Shown: positions 52,458-62,014 of the stretch, in pieces
Position numbering within the stretch: the first letter of the stretch is position 1
Layout: each line of letters opens with the position of its first letter
DNA from: Agrococcus casei LMG 22410
Lineage (GTDB): Bacteria; Actinomycetota; Actinomycetes; Actinomycetales; Microbacteriaceae
NCBI RefSeq assembly: GCF_900163565.1
Contig: NZ_FUHU01000046.1
Location: 62,001-126,000, forward strand
Length of the DNA: 64,000 nucleotides
Direction of reading: 5' to 3'
Position numbers and translations under genes: made by a program
The notes under the pieces: generated by a model
Told to the model about the DNA's origin: nothing
Seen by the model: only the letters and a program-made list of their open reading frames with translations
Database searches by the model: none

Positions 52458-55400
52458 ATGCATGATTCGAAGAATCCGGGTCGAAGCGATGCCGAGGGCA
52501 CGAACGACGGGGTCGAAGACCTCGCCGCACGCCTTGAGAGCGGGGCTGATGAGGCTCCGCAGGAGGCCGAGACCAGCGGATGGTCGCTGGCCGAAGACTT
52601 CGGAGATCCGGGAGTTGCCGCCGGCGGTGAAGGCGAAGCCTTCTGGCTGACCGACGACGCTTCGGATGAGCAGAGCGAGCCAGGCGAGGGCGAACTGGCC
52701 CGAGGCGGCGACACCGAGATCGTGCGCGACCTCGAGGGCGACGAGCCGGACATCGTCGAGGTCTCCTACGCGAGCGAGACCGACTACGTCGAGCCGCTGC
52801 CGCAGCCGGAGGAGCCCGCCGAGCCGGAATCGGTCGAACCTGCACCGGCCCCGCAGCCACCCGTGCCTACATCGGGGCCGTCGCCCGTGGAGCCTCCCCG
52901 GGACGACACCGCTGACTACGACGAGGATGTCGAAGTCGTCGATGTGCAGTACGCGCATCCTTCTACTCCTGAGCCGAATCGGGGCTCCCAGCCCAAGACC
53001 GCGCCGGAGTCCTGGGGAACCCCGCAGGGATTCGACATCGAGCAGAAGCCTGATTTCGTCACCTCCTCGCCCGCCTACGGCCAGGATCCCGAGCCGCCTG
53101 CAGCTCCCGAGCCCTCTGAGCCAGCTGACCACAGCCACCAGCAGGTCGAGCAGGTCTTCGAGGCTGAAGAGGTCGCCGACGACGTGCCGCCGCCTCCGAA
53201 GCCCGAGTCCGACACTGCGAAGCTCACCAGAATCAACGCGGAGTTCAACGCGCTGCTGGAGGACCCAGCAGACGAACCAGCGCAGGCAGCCGAGCCCGCA
53301 TCCGACACCGAATCCGCAACCTGGTCGCAGCTCGAGACAGGCGAGATCAATCTGGACCCGACGAAGCTGAGCGATGCGAAGGCCATGTTCGCCTCGATGC
53401 AGCAGAACGCGACCGCTGAGCACCAGCGCCTCACAGGGCAGCATCCGCGCCTCACCGGCCAGCACCCGACGCCGATTCCCGGGCAGAGCGCTCTGCCTGC
53501 GGGTGATCACCGACAGGCGCTTCCTGCTGGCGGGACCGCCGCATCCGCCCCTCAGGCTCCTCATTCGCAGGAGTACGACGCCGCACAGTTCGATCCCGCG
53601 CAGCAGCGGCCGGCGGCTGACGGCGAGTTCCTGTACCCGAACGCGCCCGTGTACGGCGAGGGGCCGGGGCTGCCGTACGCGACGCATCCGGGTGAGGATG
53701 CCGCGCAGTCGCTTGCCGGGCAGGGACCGTCCGGCTCGCTCGTGCCGCCGGAGCAGTCGGCTCCGCCGATGGCGAGTGAGCAGGCGAAGCATCTGGCGAA
53801 CGAGCGGGCCCAGCAGCGCGGCATGATCCTGCGCGCCACCGAGCCCGACACAGAAGACGAGATCGCTCAGGCCGCCATCAACCGCGTGCGCGGCTGGATC
53901 TCGCAGCGCAACCCCAACATGCGGCGCGATGCGGCCTCCGAAAGGCTGGCCAAGCTGCTCGACGACCCCAAGGGCCTCGATTTCGCGATTCGCTTCGTCG
54001 ACCGGGTCGTGCGCACAGAAGACAACCAGGCGGCAGCGCGTGAGTTCGAGCGGCTGAGCCGCGACATCCCCGACTTCCTCGACTGGTACCTCAAGTTCGG
54101 CATCAGCATGGGCGGCGGCTTCGGCCTGCTCGCACCCGGAATGGTCGTGCCGATCGCGAAGCGCGCACTGCGCAAGCTCGTCTCGCACCTCGTGATCGAT
54201 GCGACGTCCGACAAGCTCGGCAAGCGGCTCGCGAAGGTCCGCGAGAGCGGCGTGCGGCTCAACGTCAACCTGCTGGGCGAGGCGGTGCTGGGCGAGCAGG
54301 AGGCCGAGCGGCGCCTCGACGGCACCATGACGCTGCTGTCGCGCGACGACGTCGACTACGTCTCGGTGAAGGTCTCGGCGCTGGCTCCGCAGCTGAACCC
54401 GTGGGCGTTCCAGCAGACGGTGCAGCGCGTGGCTGAGCGACTCATGCCGCTCTATCGCATGGCGGCGAACAGCCCCACGCCGAAGTTCATCAACCTCGAC
54501 ATGGAGGAGTACCTCGATCTCGACCTGACGATCGCGGTGTTCAAGCACGTCATGTCGCAGCCCGAGCTGCGCGGCCTCGAATCCGGCATCGTGCTGCAGG
54601 CCTATCTGCCCGATGCTCTCGGTGCCCTGCAGGATCTCACCGCGTGGGCGCAGGCTCGCGTGGCATCCGGCGGCGCCCCGATCAAGGTGCGCGTCGTCAA
54701 GGGCGCCAACCTGGCCATGGAGCGCGTCGAGTCGAAGCTGCACGGCTGGCCTCTCGCGCCGGTCGAGTCGAAGGCTTCGGCAGATGCCAACTTCAAGCGC
54801 GTGCTCGAGTTCGCGCTGAGACCCGAGAATGCCGAAGCCGTTCGCATCGGCATCGCCAGCCACAACCTGTTCGACCTGGCATACGGCGTCGAGCTCGCCA
54901 CCCGTTCGGGCGTGCGCGACCGCATCGACTTCGAGATGCTGCTGGGCATGGCCTCCGACCACCTCGAGGCGCTGCAGCGCGAGGTGCCGAACGTCGTGCT
55001 CTACACGCCGGTCGTGCAGCCGCGCGACTTCGACAGCGCGGTCGCGTACCTCGTGCGCCGCCTCGAAGAGAACGCCTCGGGCGAGAACTTCATGAGCCGC
55101 GGATTCGAGATCGGCGAGAGCCTCGAGGCGTTCGAGCAGGAGCGCGATCGCTTCCTCGACTCCATCGACCTGCTGCGTGCGCAAGACGCAGACGGTGCCC
55201 CGGCATCGAACCGCCAGCAGGATCGCAGCGGCAGCCTCTCGATCGCCGTCGCCGACCCGTCCGAGCACGACGGCTTCTTCAACGAGCCCGACACCGACCC
55301 CTCGAAGGCCGCGAACCGCGAATGGGCGTCTCGGGTGCTTGATCGCGCATCCGTCAGCGAACTCGGCAATGCGACGCTCAGCCGCAACCACATCGACGAC

Positions 55401-57371
55401 GTGCCGACGCTCGACCGCCGAGTGCGCAAGATCATCGAGGCGGCGCCCGCGTGGCGCGAGCGGGGGGCGGATGCGCGGCGCGCCATTCTCTACGACGCTG
55501 CGGTCACGCTGGGTGCGTACCGGGGGCGCCTGATCGAAGTCATGGCAGCCGAGACCGGCAAGACGGTCGCCGAGGGCGACCCCGAGGTCTCAGAGGCCAT
55601 CGACTTCTGCCGCTACTACGGCGACCAGGCCGTGCGGCTCGAGCAGTTCGAGCACGCGACGCCGGTCGCGGTCGACCTGACGCTGGTTGTGCCGCCCTGG
55701 AACTTCCCGACCGCGATTCCCGTCGGCGGCATCGTGGCGGCGCTCGCGACCGGCTCGACCGTCATCATCAAGCCCGCGCACCTCGCCCGACGCACGGCTG
55801 CCGTGCTGTGCGAGGCGCTGTGGGAGGCGGGTGTTCCGCGCGAGGTGCTCGTGCTCTGCGACATCGAAGACCGCGAGGTCTCGCAGCGGCTCATCAGCCA
55901 CGAATCGGTCGGCAGGCTGATTCTGACCGGCTCGAGCGAGACCGCCGAGCTGTTCGGCTCATGGCGCCCCGACCTGCCGATCTTCGCCGAGACGAGCGGC
56001 AAGAACGCCATCACGGTCACGCCCTCGGCCGACTTCGACCTCGCCGTCGACGACATCGTGCACAGCGCCTTCGGCCACGCCGGCCAGAAGTGCTCGGCTG
56101 CGTCGCTGCTGATCCTCGTGGGGTCGGTGGGCAAGTCAGAGAAGTTCAGGCGCCAGCTGCTCGACGCCGTGCAGACGCTTCGAGTCGGATACCCGACCGA
56201 TCCGCAGGTGCACGTGGGGCCCGTCATCGAGCCCGCTTCGGGCAAGCTCGAGCGCGCGCTGACCACCCTCGAGACAGGCGAGTCATGGCTCGTCGAGCCG
56301 CATCGCCTCGACAGCGAAGGCCGACTCTGGAGCCCCGGCGTGCGCGTCGGCGTGCAGCCTGGTTCGTACACGCACCTCACCGAGTTCTTCGGCCCGCACC
56401 TCTCGATCATCGAGGTCGAGACGCTCGAAGAGGCGCTCGCGGTGCAGAACGGCACCGACTACGGCCTCACCGCGGGCATCCACGCCCTCGACGTCGCTGA
56501 GGTGCGCGAGTGGCTCGACGGCGTGCAGGCAGGCAACCTCTACGTCAACCGCGGCATCACCGGCGCCATCGTGCGCAGGCAGTCGTTCGGCGGCTGGAAG
56601 CTCTCGCAGGTCGGCCCCGGCGCCAAGGCGGGCGGGCCCAACTACCTCGCGTCGCTCGTCGACTGGAAGCCGGTGTTCGACCGGCCCAAGGGCAACGTCA
56701 AGCTCGTCGGCCTCTCGCACGCGGTCGCGACCGTGATCGAGGCGGCGACTCCGCAGCTCGACTTCCTCGAGTTCGACCGAGTGCGCGCCGGAGCCAACAG
56801 CGACCAGCGGGCGTGGGAGGCCGAGTTCGGCGTCGCTGTCGACGAGTCGCAGCTCGAGTACGAGCGCAACGTGCTGCGCTATCGTCCGTCAGACGAGGTG
56901 CTCGTGCGTCTCGCAGACGACGGCACGATCGGTCAGCTGATGCGCGTGCTCGCGGCCGCAGCGCGCGCCGGAGCCACCATTCGCATCTCGTCGTCGAAGC
57001 CGCTGCCGCCGCTTGTCGCCTCGCTGGCGCAGCTCGACGAGCCGCTGCTGCGCATGGAGCACATCATGGTCGAGTCCGATGACGAGTTCCACAAGCGCAT
57101 TGCGGCTGGCGGGGCGCTCGCCCCGGTCACACAGACGGATGCGCAGGGCGTCGAACGTGCAGGCTCGCCCGTGCGCCGCATCCGTCTCGCCGGCAGCGAC
57201 CCGAAGCTGCACCAGGTGCTGGGCGGCAGCGTTCGCGTGGCGGTCTACGACGGGCCGGTGTCGACTGAGGGGCACCTTGAGCTGCTGCCGTTCCTGCGCG
57301 AGCAGGCGGTGTCGGTGACGGCGCATCGCTATGGCAACCTCGATGCGGACTTTGCGAAGCTGAAGCTCTAG
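52458..57371 (+). CDS. putA: Bifunctional proline dehydrogenase/P5C dehydrogenase (PutA) with long N-terminal arm
   Basis: A 1637-residue enzyme oxidising proline to glutamate. The FAD-dependent proline dehydrogenase barrel spans about 460-900 (VSVKVSALAPQLNPWAFQ, RVVKGANLAMERVESK). The aldehyde dehydrogenase domain is at about 980-1400 with Cys1212 in HAGQKCSAASL and WNFPTAIPVGGIVAALATG. A C-terminal ALDH-like domain of about 230 residues follows. The first 450 residues are acidic, Pro/Gln/Glu-rich and apparently disordered, with the repeat QHPRLTGQHP; most PutA proteins lack them. The frame is open throughout with a consistent codon bias. Start at 52458 is uncertain because no ribosome site is seen; ATG at 53770 would make a PutA of usual size. 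No DNA-binding domain. Confidence 0.92.
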   Translation: MHDSKNPGRSDAEGTNDGVEDLAARLESGADEAPQEAETSGWSLAEDFGDPGVAAGGEGEAFWLTDDASDEQSEPGEGELARGGDTEIVRDLEGDEPDIVEVSYASETDYVEPLPQPEEPAEPESVEPAPAPQPPVPTSGPSPVEPPRDDTADYDEDVEVVDVQYAHPSTPEPNRGSQPKTAPESWGTPQGFDIEQKPDFVTSSPAYGQDPEPPAAPEPSEPADHSHQQVEQVFEAEEVADDVPPPPKPESDTAKLTRINAEFNALLEDPADEPAQAAEPASDTESATWSQLETGEINLDPTKLSDAKAMFASMQQNATAEHQRLTGQHPRLTGQHPTPIPGQSALPAGDHRQALPAGGTAASAPQAPHSQEYDAAQFDPAQQRPAADGEFLYPNAPVYGEGPGLPYATHPGEDAAQSLAGQGPSGSLVPPEQSAPPMASEQAKHLANERAQQRGMILRATEPDTEDEIAQAAINRVRGWISQRNPNMRRDAASERLAKLLDDPKGLDFAIRFVDRVVRTEDNQAAAREFERLSRDIPDFLDWYLKFGISMGGGFGLLAPGMVVPIAKRALRKLVSHLVIDATSDKLGKRLAKVRESGVRLNVNLLGEAVLGEQEAERRLDGTMTLLSRDDVDYVSVKVSALAPQLNPWAFQQTVQRVAERLMPLYRMAANSPTPKFINLDMEEYLDLDLTIAVFKHVMSQPELRGLESGIVLQAYLPDALGALQDLTAWAQARVASGGAPIKVRVVKGANLAMERVESKLHGWPLAPVESKASADANFKRVLEFALRPENAEAVRIGIASHNLFDLAYGVELATRSGVRDRIDFEMLLGMASDHLEALQREVPNVVLYTPVVQPRDFDSAVAYLVRRLEENASGENFMSRGFEIGESLEAFEQERDRFLDSIDLLRAQDADGAPASNRQQDRSGSLSIAVADPSEHDGFFNEPDTDPSKAANREWASRVLDRASVSELGNATLSRNHIDDVPTLDRRVRKIIEAAPAWRERGADARRAILYDAAVTLGAYRGRLIEVMAAETGKTVAEGDPEVSEAIDFCRYYGDQAVRLEQFEHATPVAVDLTLVVPPWNFPTAIPVGGIVAALATGSTVIIKPAHLARRTAAVLCEALWEAGVPREVLVLCDIEDREVSQRLISHESVGRLILTGSSETAELFGSWRPDLPIFAETSGKNAITVTPSADFDLAVDDIVHSAFGHAGQKCSAASLLILVGSVGKSEKFRRQLLDAVQTLRVGYPTDPQVHVGPVIEPASGKLERALTTLETGESWLVEPHRLDSEGRLWSPGVRVGVQPGSYTHLTEFFGPHLSIIEVETLEEALAVQNGTDYGLTAGIHALDVAEVREWLDGVQAGNLYVNRGITGAIVRRQSFGGWKLSQVGPGAKAGGPNYLASLVDWKPVFDRPKGNVKLVGLSHAVATVIEAATPQLDFLEFDRVRAGANSDQRAWEAEFGVAVDESQLEYERNVLRYRPSDEVLVRLADDGTIGQLMRVLAAAARAGATIRISSSKPLPPLVASLAQLDEPLLRMEHIMVESDDEFHKRIAAGGALAPVTQTDAQGVERAGSPVRRIRLAGSDPKLHQVLGGSVRVAVYDGPVSTEGHLELLPFLREQAVSVTAHRYGNLDADFAKLKL

Positions 57372-57383
57372 CCCGCCCCCGCA

Positions 57384-57432
57384 AGATGGAAAAGTCCCGA
57401 CAAGATGGCATCTCGTCGGGACTTTTCCATCT
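57384..57432. terminator. Bidirectional terminator after putA, repeat copy 1
   Basis: Perfect 18-bp arms (57384-57401, 57415-57432) whose core AAAAGTCCCGAC...GTCGGGACTTTT provides an A run and a T run, so it can stop both putA and the convergent DUF559 gene. The 54 bases 57384-57437 recur at 58506-58559 with two mismatches. Confidence 0.85.
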
Positions 57433-57441
57433 CACGGCCGC

Positions 57442-58377
57442 CTACTCTCGCCAGCCGTTGGCGCTGAGGTTCTTCCGCGTGCGATGCAGCAGCGCTGGCC
57501 GGTTCTGGTGCCACAGATCTCGAGCCGTGACGCGAGTGATCTTCCACCCGGCCCGGGCCAGCGCTTCGAATCGAGCCAGGTCTGAGAGCCACTGCTCGCG
57601 GTCGGTCTGATGGTGGATTCCCTCGTACTCGAAGCCGCACCGAAGGGCGCTCCAGCCGCCGTCGATGGTCAGCTCTCCGACATCGGTCTGCACGGGCAGC
57701 TGAATCTGCACTTCGGGCAGCCCTGACTTCTCGAACAGCAGCCGCGTCACGCTCTCGGGCAGCGAGTCGACCCCCACTCGCGCGTGCTCGAGTGCCTTGC
57801 GCACCCGCGTCGAGCGCGCATCCGCACCCCATGACGACACGTGCTCGGCGCGTTCATCGACGGATGCGCACATCGGCCGAAATGCGAGGCCCTGGTACCT
57901 GGGCGACGGCGTGAGCAGCGCGTCGCAGAGCCCGACGAGGTGTTCGTGCGCGCAGCGGTCTGCCACATCCAGCACAGCCGCGATCGGGTCGAGCACGGGG
58001 AGACCGTGCAGCATGATCGGCCGCAAACGGTGCGGAGCCAGCCTGTGCCCGCGAACGCCTTTACTCTTCGGTGGGCATGCCGTTGACGTCACCGCCAGCT
58101 CGACTGGCTCGTCTGAGTTCCAGGGCCGCGTCCAGGGGAGTCCGAGCAGACGGATTGCCGTCACACCTGCAAAGGCCTGCCCCGGTTTGAGTCGCGGAAG
58201 GTAGTCTCGTGCTCTCGACACCGGCGCATCTGCCGGGCTGGTCGAGCGCACGCCGCGAAATGGGCGAATGAGCTGGCTGCCGTGGCGCCGGCTCGAGCCC
58301 ACGCCCAGCGATTCGGCTTCGCTCAGGCTGAAGGGCCGGCGCTGCAGCTCTGCGGGCAGCCATTGAGGTTCTGACAT
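57442..58377 (-). CDS. DUF559 (PD-(D/E)XK, Vsr-like) protein
   Basis: A 311-residue protein with an actinobacterial DUF559 architecture. The C-terminal domain has the restriction-endonuclease-like pattern IDGGWSALRCGFEYEGIHHQ through DREQWLSDLARFEALARAGW and a Trp-His-rich end, where the Asp, Glu and Gln-type residues suggest an active nuclease fold. The N-terminal half (SEAESLGVGSSRRHGSQLIR) resembles the winged-helix arm of AbiEi-like proteins. No partner toxin is next to it. Start is set at ATG 58377, without a clear ribosome site; the longer frame runs through a terminator. It is framed by two copies of one terminator. Possible DNA repair or defence role. Confidence 0.78.
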   Translation of the reverse strand: MSEPQWLPAELQRRPFSLSEAESLGVGSSRRHGSQLIRPFRGVRSTSPADAPVSRARDYLPRLKPGQAFAGVTAIRLLGLPWTRPWNSDEPVELAVTSTACPPKSKGVRGHRLAPHRLRPIMLHGLPVLDPIAAVLDVADRCAHEHLVGLCDALLTPSPRYQGLAFRPMCASVDERAEHVSSWGADARSTRVRKALEHARVGVDSLPESVTRLLFEKSGLPEVQIQLPVQTDVGELTIDGGWSALRCGFEYEGIHHQTDREQWLSDLARFEALARAGWKITRVTARDLWHQNRPALLHRTRKNLSANGWRE

Positions 58378-58505
58378 GCAGACACTGTGCAGCATGCTTG
58401 CGGCCGCCCGCAGAAAAACGGGCCGCCTGTGGAGAACCGGCACGCCTCTGCAACTGTGGACAACTGGTGCTGCCGTGCTGTGGGCACGGCGGCGACCGCG
58501 TCTCG

Positions 58506-58554
58506 AGATGGAAAAGTCCCGACAAGATGCCAGCTCGTCGGGACTTTTCCATCT
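58506..58554. terminator. Bidirectional terminator before the FtsX gene end, repeat copy 2
   Basis: The same 18-bp arms as copy 1 (58506-58523, 58537-58554) with the same A and T runs. It stops the ABC permease-ATPase operon, which reads leftward and ends at 58582. It also lies about 130 bases upstream of the DUF559 start. Confidence 0.85.
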
Positions 58555-58581
58555 CACGGAGGCCCAAAGCCCCCGCACGCA

Positions 58582-59907
58582 TCAAGCCACGCGCGTCACC
58601 CGCGGCAGCAGCAGCGTCGAGATCCAGGTCGCGAGCATGATCAAAGCCACTGCCGCCACCACGATGCCGAGCCACACGAGCACCGGCGTGGCATTGCCTG
58701 CCAGAAAGCCCATGAACGGCAGCATCAGCAGCAGCGTGCCCGCGACCGACGTGCCGATCAGCGTCGCCACAGGAATCACTGCGCCGCGCATCGTGCTCGA
58801 CACGAGAACGCCGGTCTCCATGCCCATGAGGTGCTGGCTGCGGAAGGCATCACCTCGGTCGAGGATTCGCGCCGACTGCGAGACACCGGCGAAGACAGCC
58901 CCGAGCACACCTGCGATCGCGACGGTCAGCATCGCGCCAATGGTGAGGTCGGTCAGCATCTGGTCGCCGTCTTCGACACCGTTGAACATCGACGCCAGGC
59001 TCGCAAGCCCGCCCGCCATGACGCCGAGCGCCAGAGGGCCGACGGTGTTGAACGAGCTGCGGGGGTCGTCCAAGATCGTGCGCGCCGCGATCAGTGTCTG
59101 GGCGCTGCGTGCCCCTGCCGCAAACAGGAACGCGATGAACCACACGACGAGCGGTCCGATCACGGCGATCGCGACCCCCATCATCGTCATCATGACCAGC
59201 ATGAAGATCATCCAGCCCTGCTCGGTCATGAAGTTGGCCGGCACGAGCCCTGCGAACTGTGTCACGGCGATCCACACACCGGCGACGACGACGAGCAGCG
59301 CGATGCGAATCAGGTTGGGCTTCGCGCCCTTGGTGCGCTGCGCCACTCCGAGGGGTGACAGCGAAACCGCGACGAGCGAGCTGATGGCAGAGACGAGGGC
59401 AATGGAGAGCACAGCGGCGACCACCAGGCCGACGTAGCCGATCGGCAGCAGAAGCTCTTGGCCGGCAAACGCGGCACCGCCGAACGGCAGCAGCGACACC
59501 GCAGGCACAAGGGCGTAGTAGAGGCCGATTCCGAGCACGACGCCCGAAACCGTCTGCAGCAGCGTGTCGAGCACGGTCATGCCGGCCACCTGCCCACGCG
59601 TCGCGCCGACGAGACGCAGGGCCGCCAGTCGCGCATCCCGTCGCGTGATCGCAAGTCGCACGGCCGACTGCGACAGGGTCCAGATCGCTGGCAGCAGCAG
59701 GGCTCCTGCGACGAGAGAGAGAACAGCGGTGTTGTTCGACACGTAGTCGCTCGGGTCAGCGAGCGTGCGGTTCCAGAAGGCCAGGATGCCACCGCCGACC
59801 AGCAGTGCCGCCGCGGTCGCGAAGGCGAAGGCGACGATCGCGAGCACATCGGTTGCCCGAAGCCCCGTTGAGCGCAGAAAGCGCCCCCACAGCTTGACGG
59901 CGATCAT
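58582..59907 (-). CDS. FtsX-like ABC transporter permease
   Basis: A 441-residue membrane protein with eight predicted helices in two halves. The N-terminal part holds one helix and an external loop, and the first FtsX-type four-helix set (WTLSQSAVRLAITRRDARLA then ALRLVGATRGQVAGMTVLDT) precedes a second set at the C-terminus. This is the MacB/LolCE/FtsX superfamily, which moves lipids or peptides or transmits a mechanical signal to the outside. ATG at 59907 overlaps the ATPase stop as ATGA; the longer frame is a shadow of the ATPase gene. Substrate unknown. Confidence 0.85.
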   Translation of the reverse strand: MIAVKLWGRFLRSTGLRATDVLAIVAFAFATAAALLVGGGILAFWNRTLADPSDYVSNNTAVLSLVAGALLLPAIWTLSQSAVRLAITRRDARLAALRLVGATRGQVAGMTVLDTLLQTVSGVVLGIGLYYALVPAVSLLPFGGAAFAGQELLLPIGYVGLVVAAVLSIALVSAISSLVAVSLSPLGVAQRTKGAKPNLIRIALLVVVAGVWIAVTQFAGLVPANFMTEQGWMIFMLVMMTMMGVAIAVIGPLVVWFIAFLFAAGARSAQTLIAARTILDDPRSSFNTVGPLALGVMAGGLASLASMFNGVEDGDQMLTDLTIGAMLTVAIAGVLGAVFAGVSQSARILDRGDAFRSQHLMGMETGVLVSSTMRGAVIPVATLIGTSVAGTLLLMLPFMGFLAGNATPVLVWLGIVVAAVALIMLATWISTLLLPRVTRVA

Positions 59908-60770
59908 CGTGCTGCTCCGACGGGCTGCTGGTCGTGCCGTGCATCGCTGACGATGATGCCGTCTTCGAGTCGCACCGTGCGGGTGCAGGCGCGGGCGACG
60001 GCGGGGTCGTGGGTCACGACGACGAGCGAGGCTCCGCGCGATAGGGTCTGGTGCGTGAGCAGCTGCAGCACGGATGCGCCGGTCGCCTGGTCGAGGGCGC
60101 CTGTCGGCTCGTCGGCGAAGACGAGTCCGGGGCCGGTGACGAGTGCGCGGGCGATTGCGACGCGCTGCGCCTGGCCACCCGAGAGCTGTCCGGGGCGCTT
60201 GTCGAACATGCCGCCGAGGCCGAGCGCATGCAGCATTCCCTGAGCGCGGCGCTGAGCCTGTGCGCGAGGCGTCTTGGCTAACAGCATCGGAATCATCACG
60301 TTCTCGGCCGCCGACAGCTCGGGCAGCAGCTGCCCCGACTGAAAGACGAAGCCGAAGTCGCTGCGTCGCAGGCGTGTGCGCGCACCGTCTTTCATCATCG
60401 CGATGTCCTCGTCGCGCCACATGACCGAGCCGTTGTTCGGCGTCAGGATGCCGGCCAGCACGTGCAGCAGCGATGACTTGCCCGAGCCCGACGGGCCCAT
60501 GACGGCGACGGCCTCGGGTCCGTGCTGCCCGACAGCGAAGTCGACGCCGCGCAGCGCATGCGTCGAGGCGCCGCCCTTGCCGTAGTAGAGCTCGAGCCCG
60601 CGAGCCTGCAGAGCCGACGGGGTCACGCGCGGCATGTGCTGGATGTCTGCCGTGTCGGCGACGAGCGGGTTCTGCACCGGGCCAGCGTTCTGCTGGGCGG
60701 GGCTGGGGTTTCCGTAAGCCGGATGCGCGGCAGCCGGCTGCGGCTGGGCTGAAGTCTGGAAGTCGTTCAT
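59904..60770 (-). CDS. LolD/MacB-type ABC transporter ATPase
   Basis: A 288-residue ATPase. Residues 1-55 are a Gln/Pro/Ala-rich arm without similarity to the family. The ATPase core has Walker A GPSGSGKSS, signature LSGGQAQRVAIARALVTGPG, Walker B LVFADEPTGALD, and switch His in VVVTHDPAVAR. These are the features of the MacB/LolD/FtsE group that pairs with FtsX-like permeases. ATG at 60770 is chosen; the frame to 60821 has no ribosome site and reads through a basic non-conserved stretch. Operon with the permease. Confidence 0.92.
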   Translation of the reverse strand: MNDFQTSAQPQPAAAHPAYGNPSPAQQNAGPVQNPLVADTADIQHMPRVTPSALQARGLELYYGKGGASTHALRGVDFAVGQHGPEAVAVMGPSGSGKSSLLHVLAGILTPNNGSVMWRDEDIAMMKDGARTRLRRSDFGFVFQSGQLLPELSAAENVMIPMLLAKTPRAQAQRRAQGMLHALGLGGMFDKRPGQLSGGQAQRVAIARALVTGPGLVFADEPTGALDQATGASVLQLLTHQTLSRGASLVVVTHDPAVARACTRTVRLEDGIIVSDARHDQQPVGAAR

Positions 60771-60931
60771 GTGTTCACCGTGGCACCGCCCGCACCTGCG
60801 ACTCCAGCGAAAGCCGCGCATCCCCTACTGCAGGTGCACGAAGATCAGCCGGGAGATGTACGAGACGGATGCGCGGCTCGACTTCTGCAGACATGGAGCG
60901 CATTCTCGGGGTGGCAGGGCAGACTGGAGGC

Positions 60932-61453
60932 ATGTCCTCTGAAGTGCACATGAAGATGGCCCCGCCTGAGGAGCTGGCGCGGCCCTCGTTCTATGGGCAC
61001 CCGGAGCCTCACTATCACTACGACCGGCCGCCGATGCCGGTCGTTCCACTTGACCCCGCACAGCAGAAGTCACGTAAGCGCCTCACGATCTGGAGCTGGA
61101 TCGCGCTGGGGTACGCGTTCATCAACATCGGCTCCGCGTTCTTCGCTGTCGTGCTTGCGTACACGGTCGCGCTCACAGGTCTACTGCTCACGTTCGCGCT
61201 CGGCGATGCAGGGCCCATGCTCGGCGGGCTCGTCGCGATCGGGTTCATGATCTGGCTGGCATCGATTCCCGCGGCTGCCGTCGTGGGCCTCGTGTGCGCC
61301 ATTCGTGCGGGGCGCCTGCACCGTCAGCTCGTGCCGATGGGCCAGAGCGCGCAGATGCCGAAGGTCGTCGGCTGGATCGCATTCGGCCTCGCGTCACTCA
61401 TCACCGTCGTCATGGTCGCGCAGGCGATCTGGCTGTTTGGGAGTCTCATCTGA
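60932..61453 (+). CDS. Membrane protein of DUF4190 type (first of pair)
   Basis: A 173-residue protein with a His/Pro/Tyr-rich N-terminal arm (FYGHPEPHYHYDRPPMPVVP) and four helices. They are arranged as two pairs, with AIRAGRLHRQLVPMG in the middle loop. This is the DUF4190-like layout common in actinobacteria, function unknown. The start is uncertain: GGAGG is only one base from the ATG at 60932, and GTG 60944 or ATG 60950 are alternatives. TGATG overlap with the next, similar gene shows they are co-translated. Confidence 0.7.
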   Translation: MSSEVHMKMAPPEELARPSFYGHPEPHYHYDRPPMPVVPLDPAQQKSRKRLTIWSWIALGYAFINIGSAFFAVVLAYTVALTGLLLTFALGDAGPMLGGLVAIGFMIWLASIPAAAVVGLVCAIRAGRLHRQLVPMGQSAQMPKVVGWIAFGLASLITVVMVAQAIWLFGSLI

Positions 61454-61998
61454 TGAACACCGTCAACAACCCCCTGGGCCAGCAGCAAGGCGGCCAGCAG
61501 TATGGCGGCCGTCTGCCCGACATGCCGCCGGTCGGAAACCCCGTCGGAAACCCGGTCGCGCATCCGTCACCAGGGCATTCCTCAGCTGGGCACGCGGCGT
61601 CCAGTCAGCCAGCGCCCACGGGCCGCACGACACCGTGGTTCGGCGTCAGCATCGCGGCGCTCGTCTGGTCGGTGCTCGGCCTCGGCGGCGGTGCGATCGT
61701 GGTCATGTACCTCGGCCTGGGAGTCATCATGACGAACACGCTCGACGGAGTCTTCTCGCCTGCATCGGGCGGCGGGCTGTTCAACTGGGTGCTGCTGTGG
61801 GTTGCCATCATCGGGCAGCTGCTCGGGCTCGCACTGAGCCTGCTTGCAGCGTTCGGTGCACGCTCTCATCGCAAGCAGGGTCGCAGGATGGCAAAGGGCG
61901 CCGTGATCATGGGCTTCATCTCAGTTGGCATCTTCCTGCTGACCGGCCTGATCCAGATTCCGCTGGTCGGCATCCTGTTCGACGCCCTTGCGCTCTAA
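61453..61998 (+). CDS. Membrane protein of DUF4190 type (second of pair)
   Basis: A 181-residue relative of the preceding protein. The first 70 residues are Gln/Gly/Pro/Asn-rich (NNPLGQQQGGQQYGGRLPDM, then VGNPVGNPVAHP), followed by four membrane helices with RSHRKQGRRMAKGAVIMGFI between the pairs. Start overlaps the previous stop by one base. Similar order of parts suggests a duplicated gene. Role unknown; such proteins are often tied to the cell envelope. Confidence 0.75.
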   Translation: MNTVNNPLGQQQGGQQYGGRLPDMPPVGNPVGNPVAHPSPGHSSAGHAASSQPAPTGRTTPWFGVSIAALVWSVLGLGGGAIVVMYLGLGVIMTNTLDGVFSPASGGGLFNWVLLWVAIIGQLLGLALSLLAAFGARSHRKQGRRMAKGAVIMGFISVGIFLLTGLIQIPLVGILFDALAL

Positions 61999-62014
61999 GG
62001 CGGCGTTCGCGTAG

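Noticed and set aside
52308-55391. 1027-codon open frame on the minus strand opposite putA
   Set aside because: It is antisense to a clearly recognised enzyme. Long antisense frames are expected in GC-rich DNA; the translation is Arg/Leu/His-rich with no domain.
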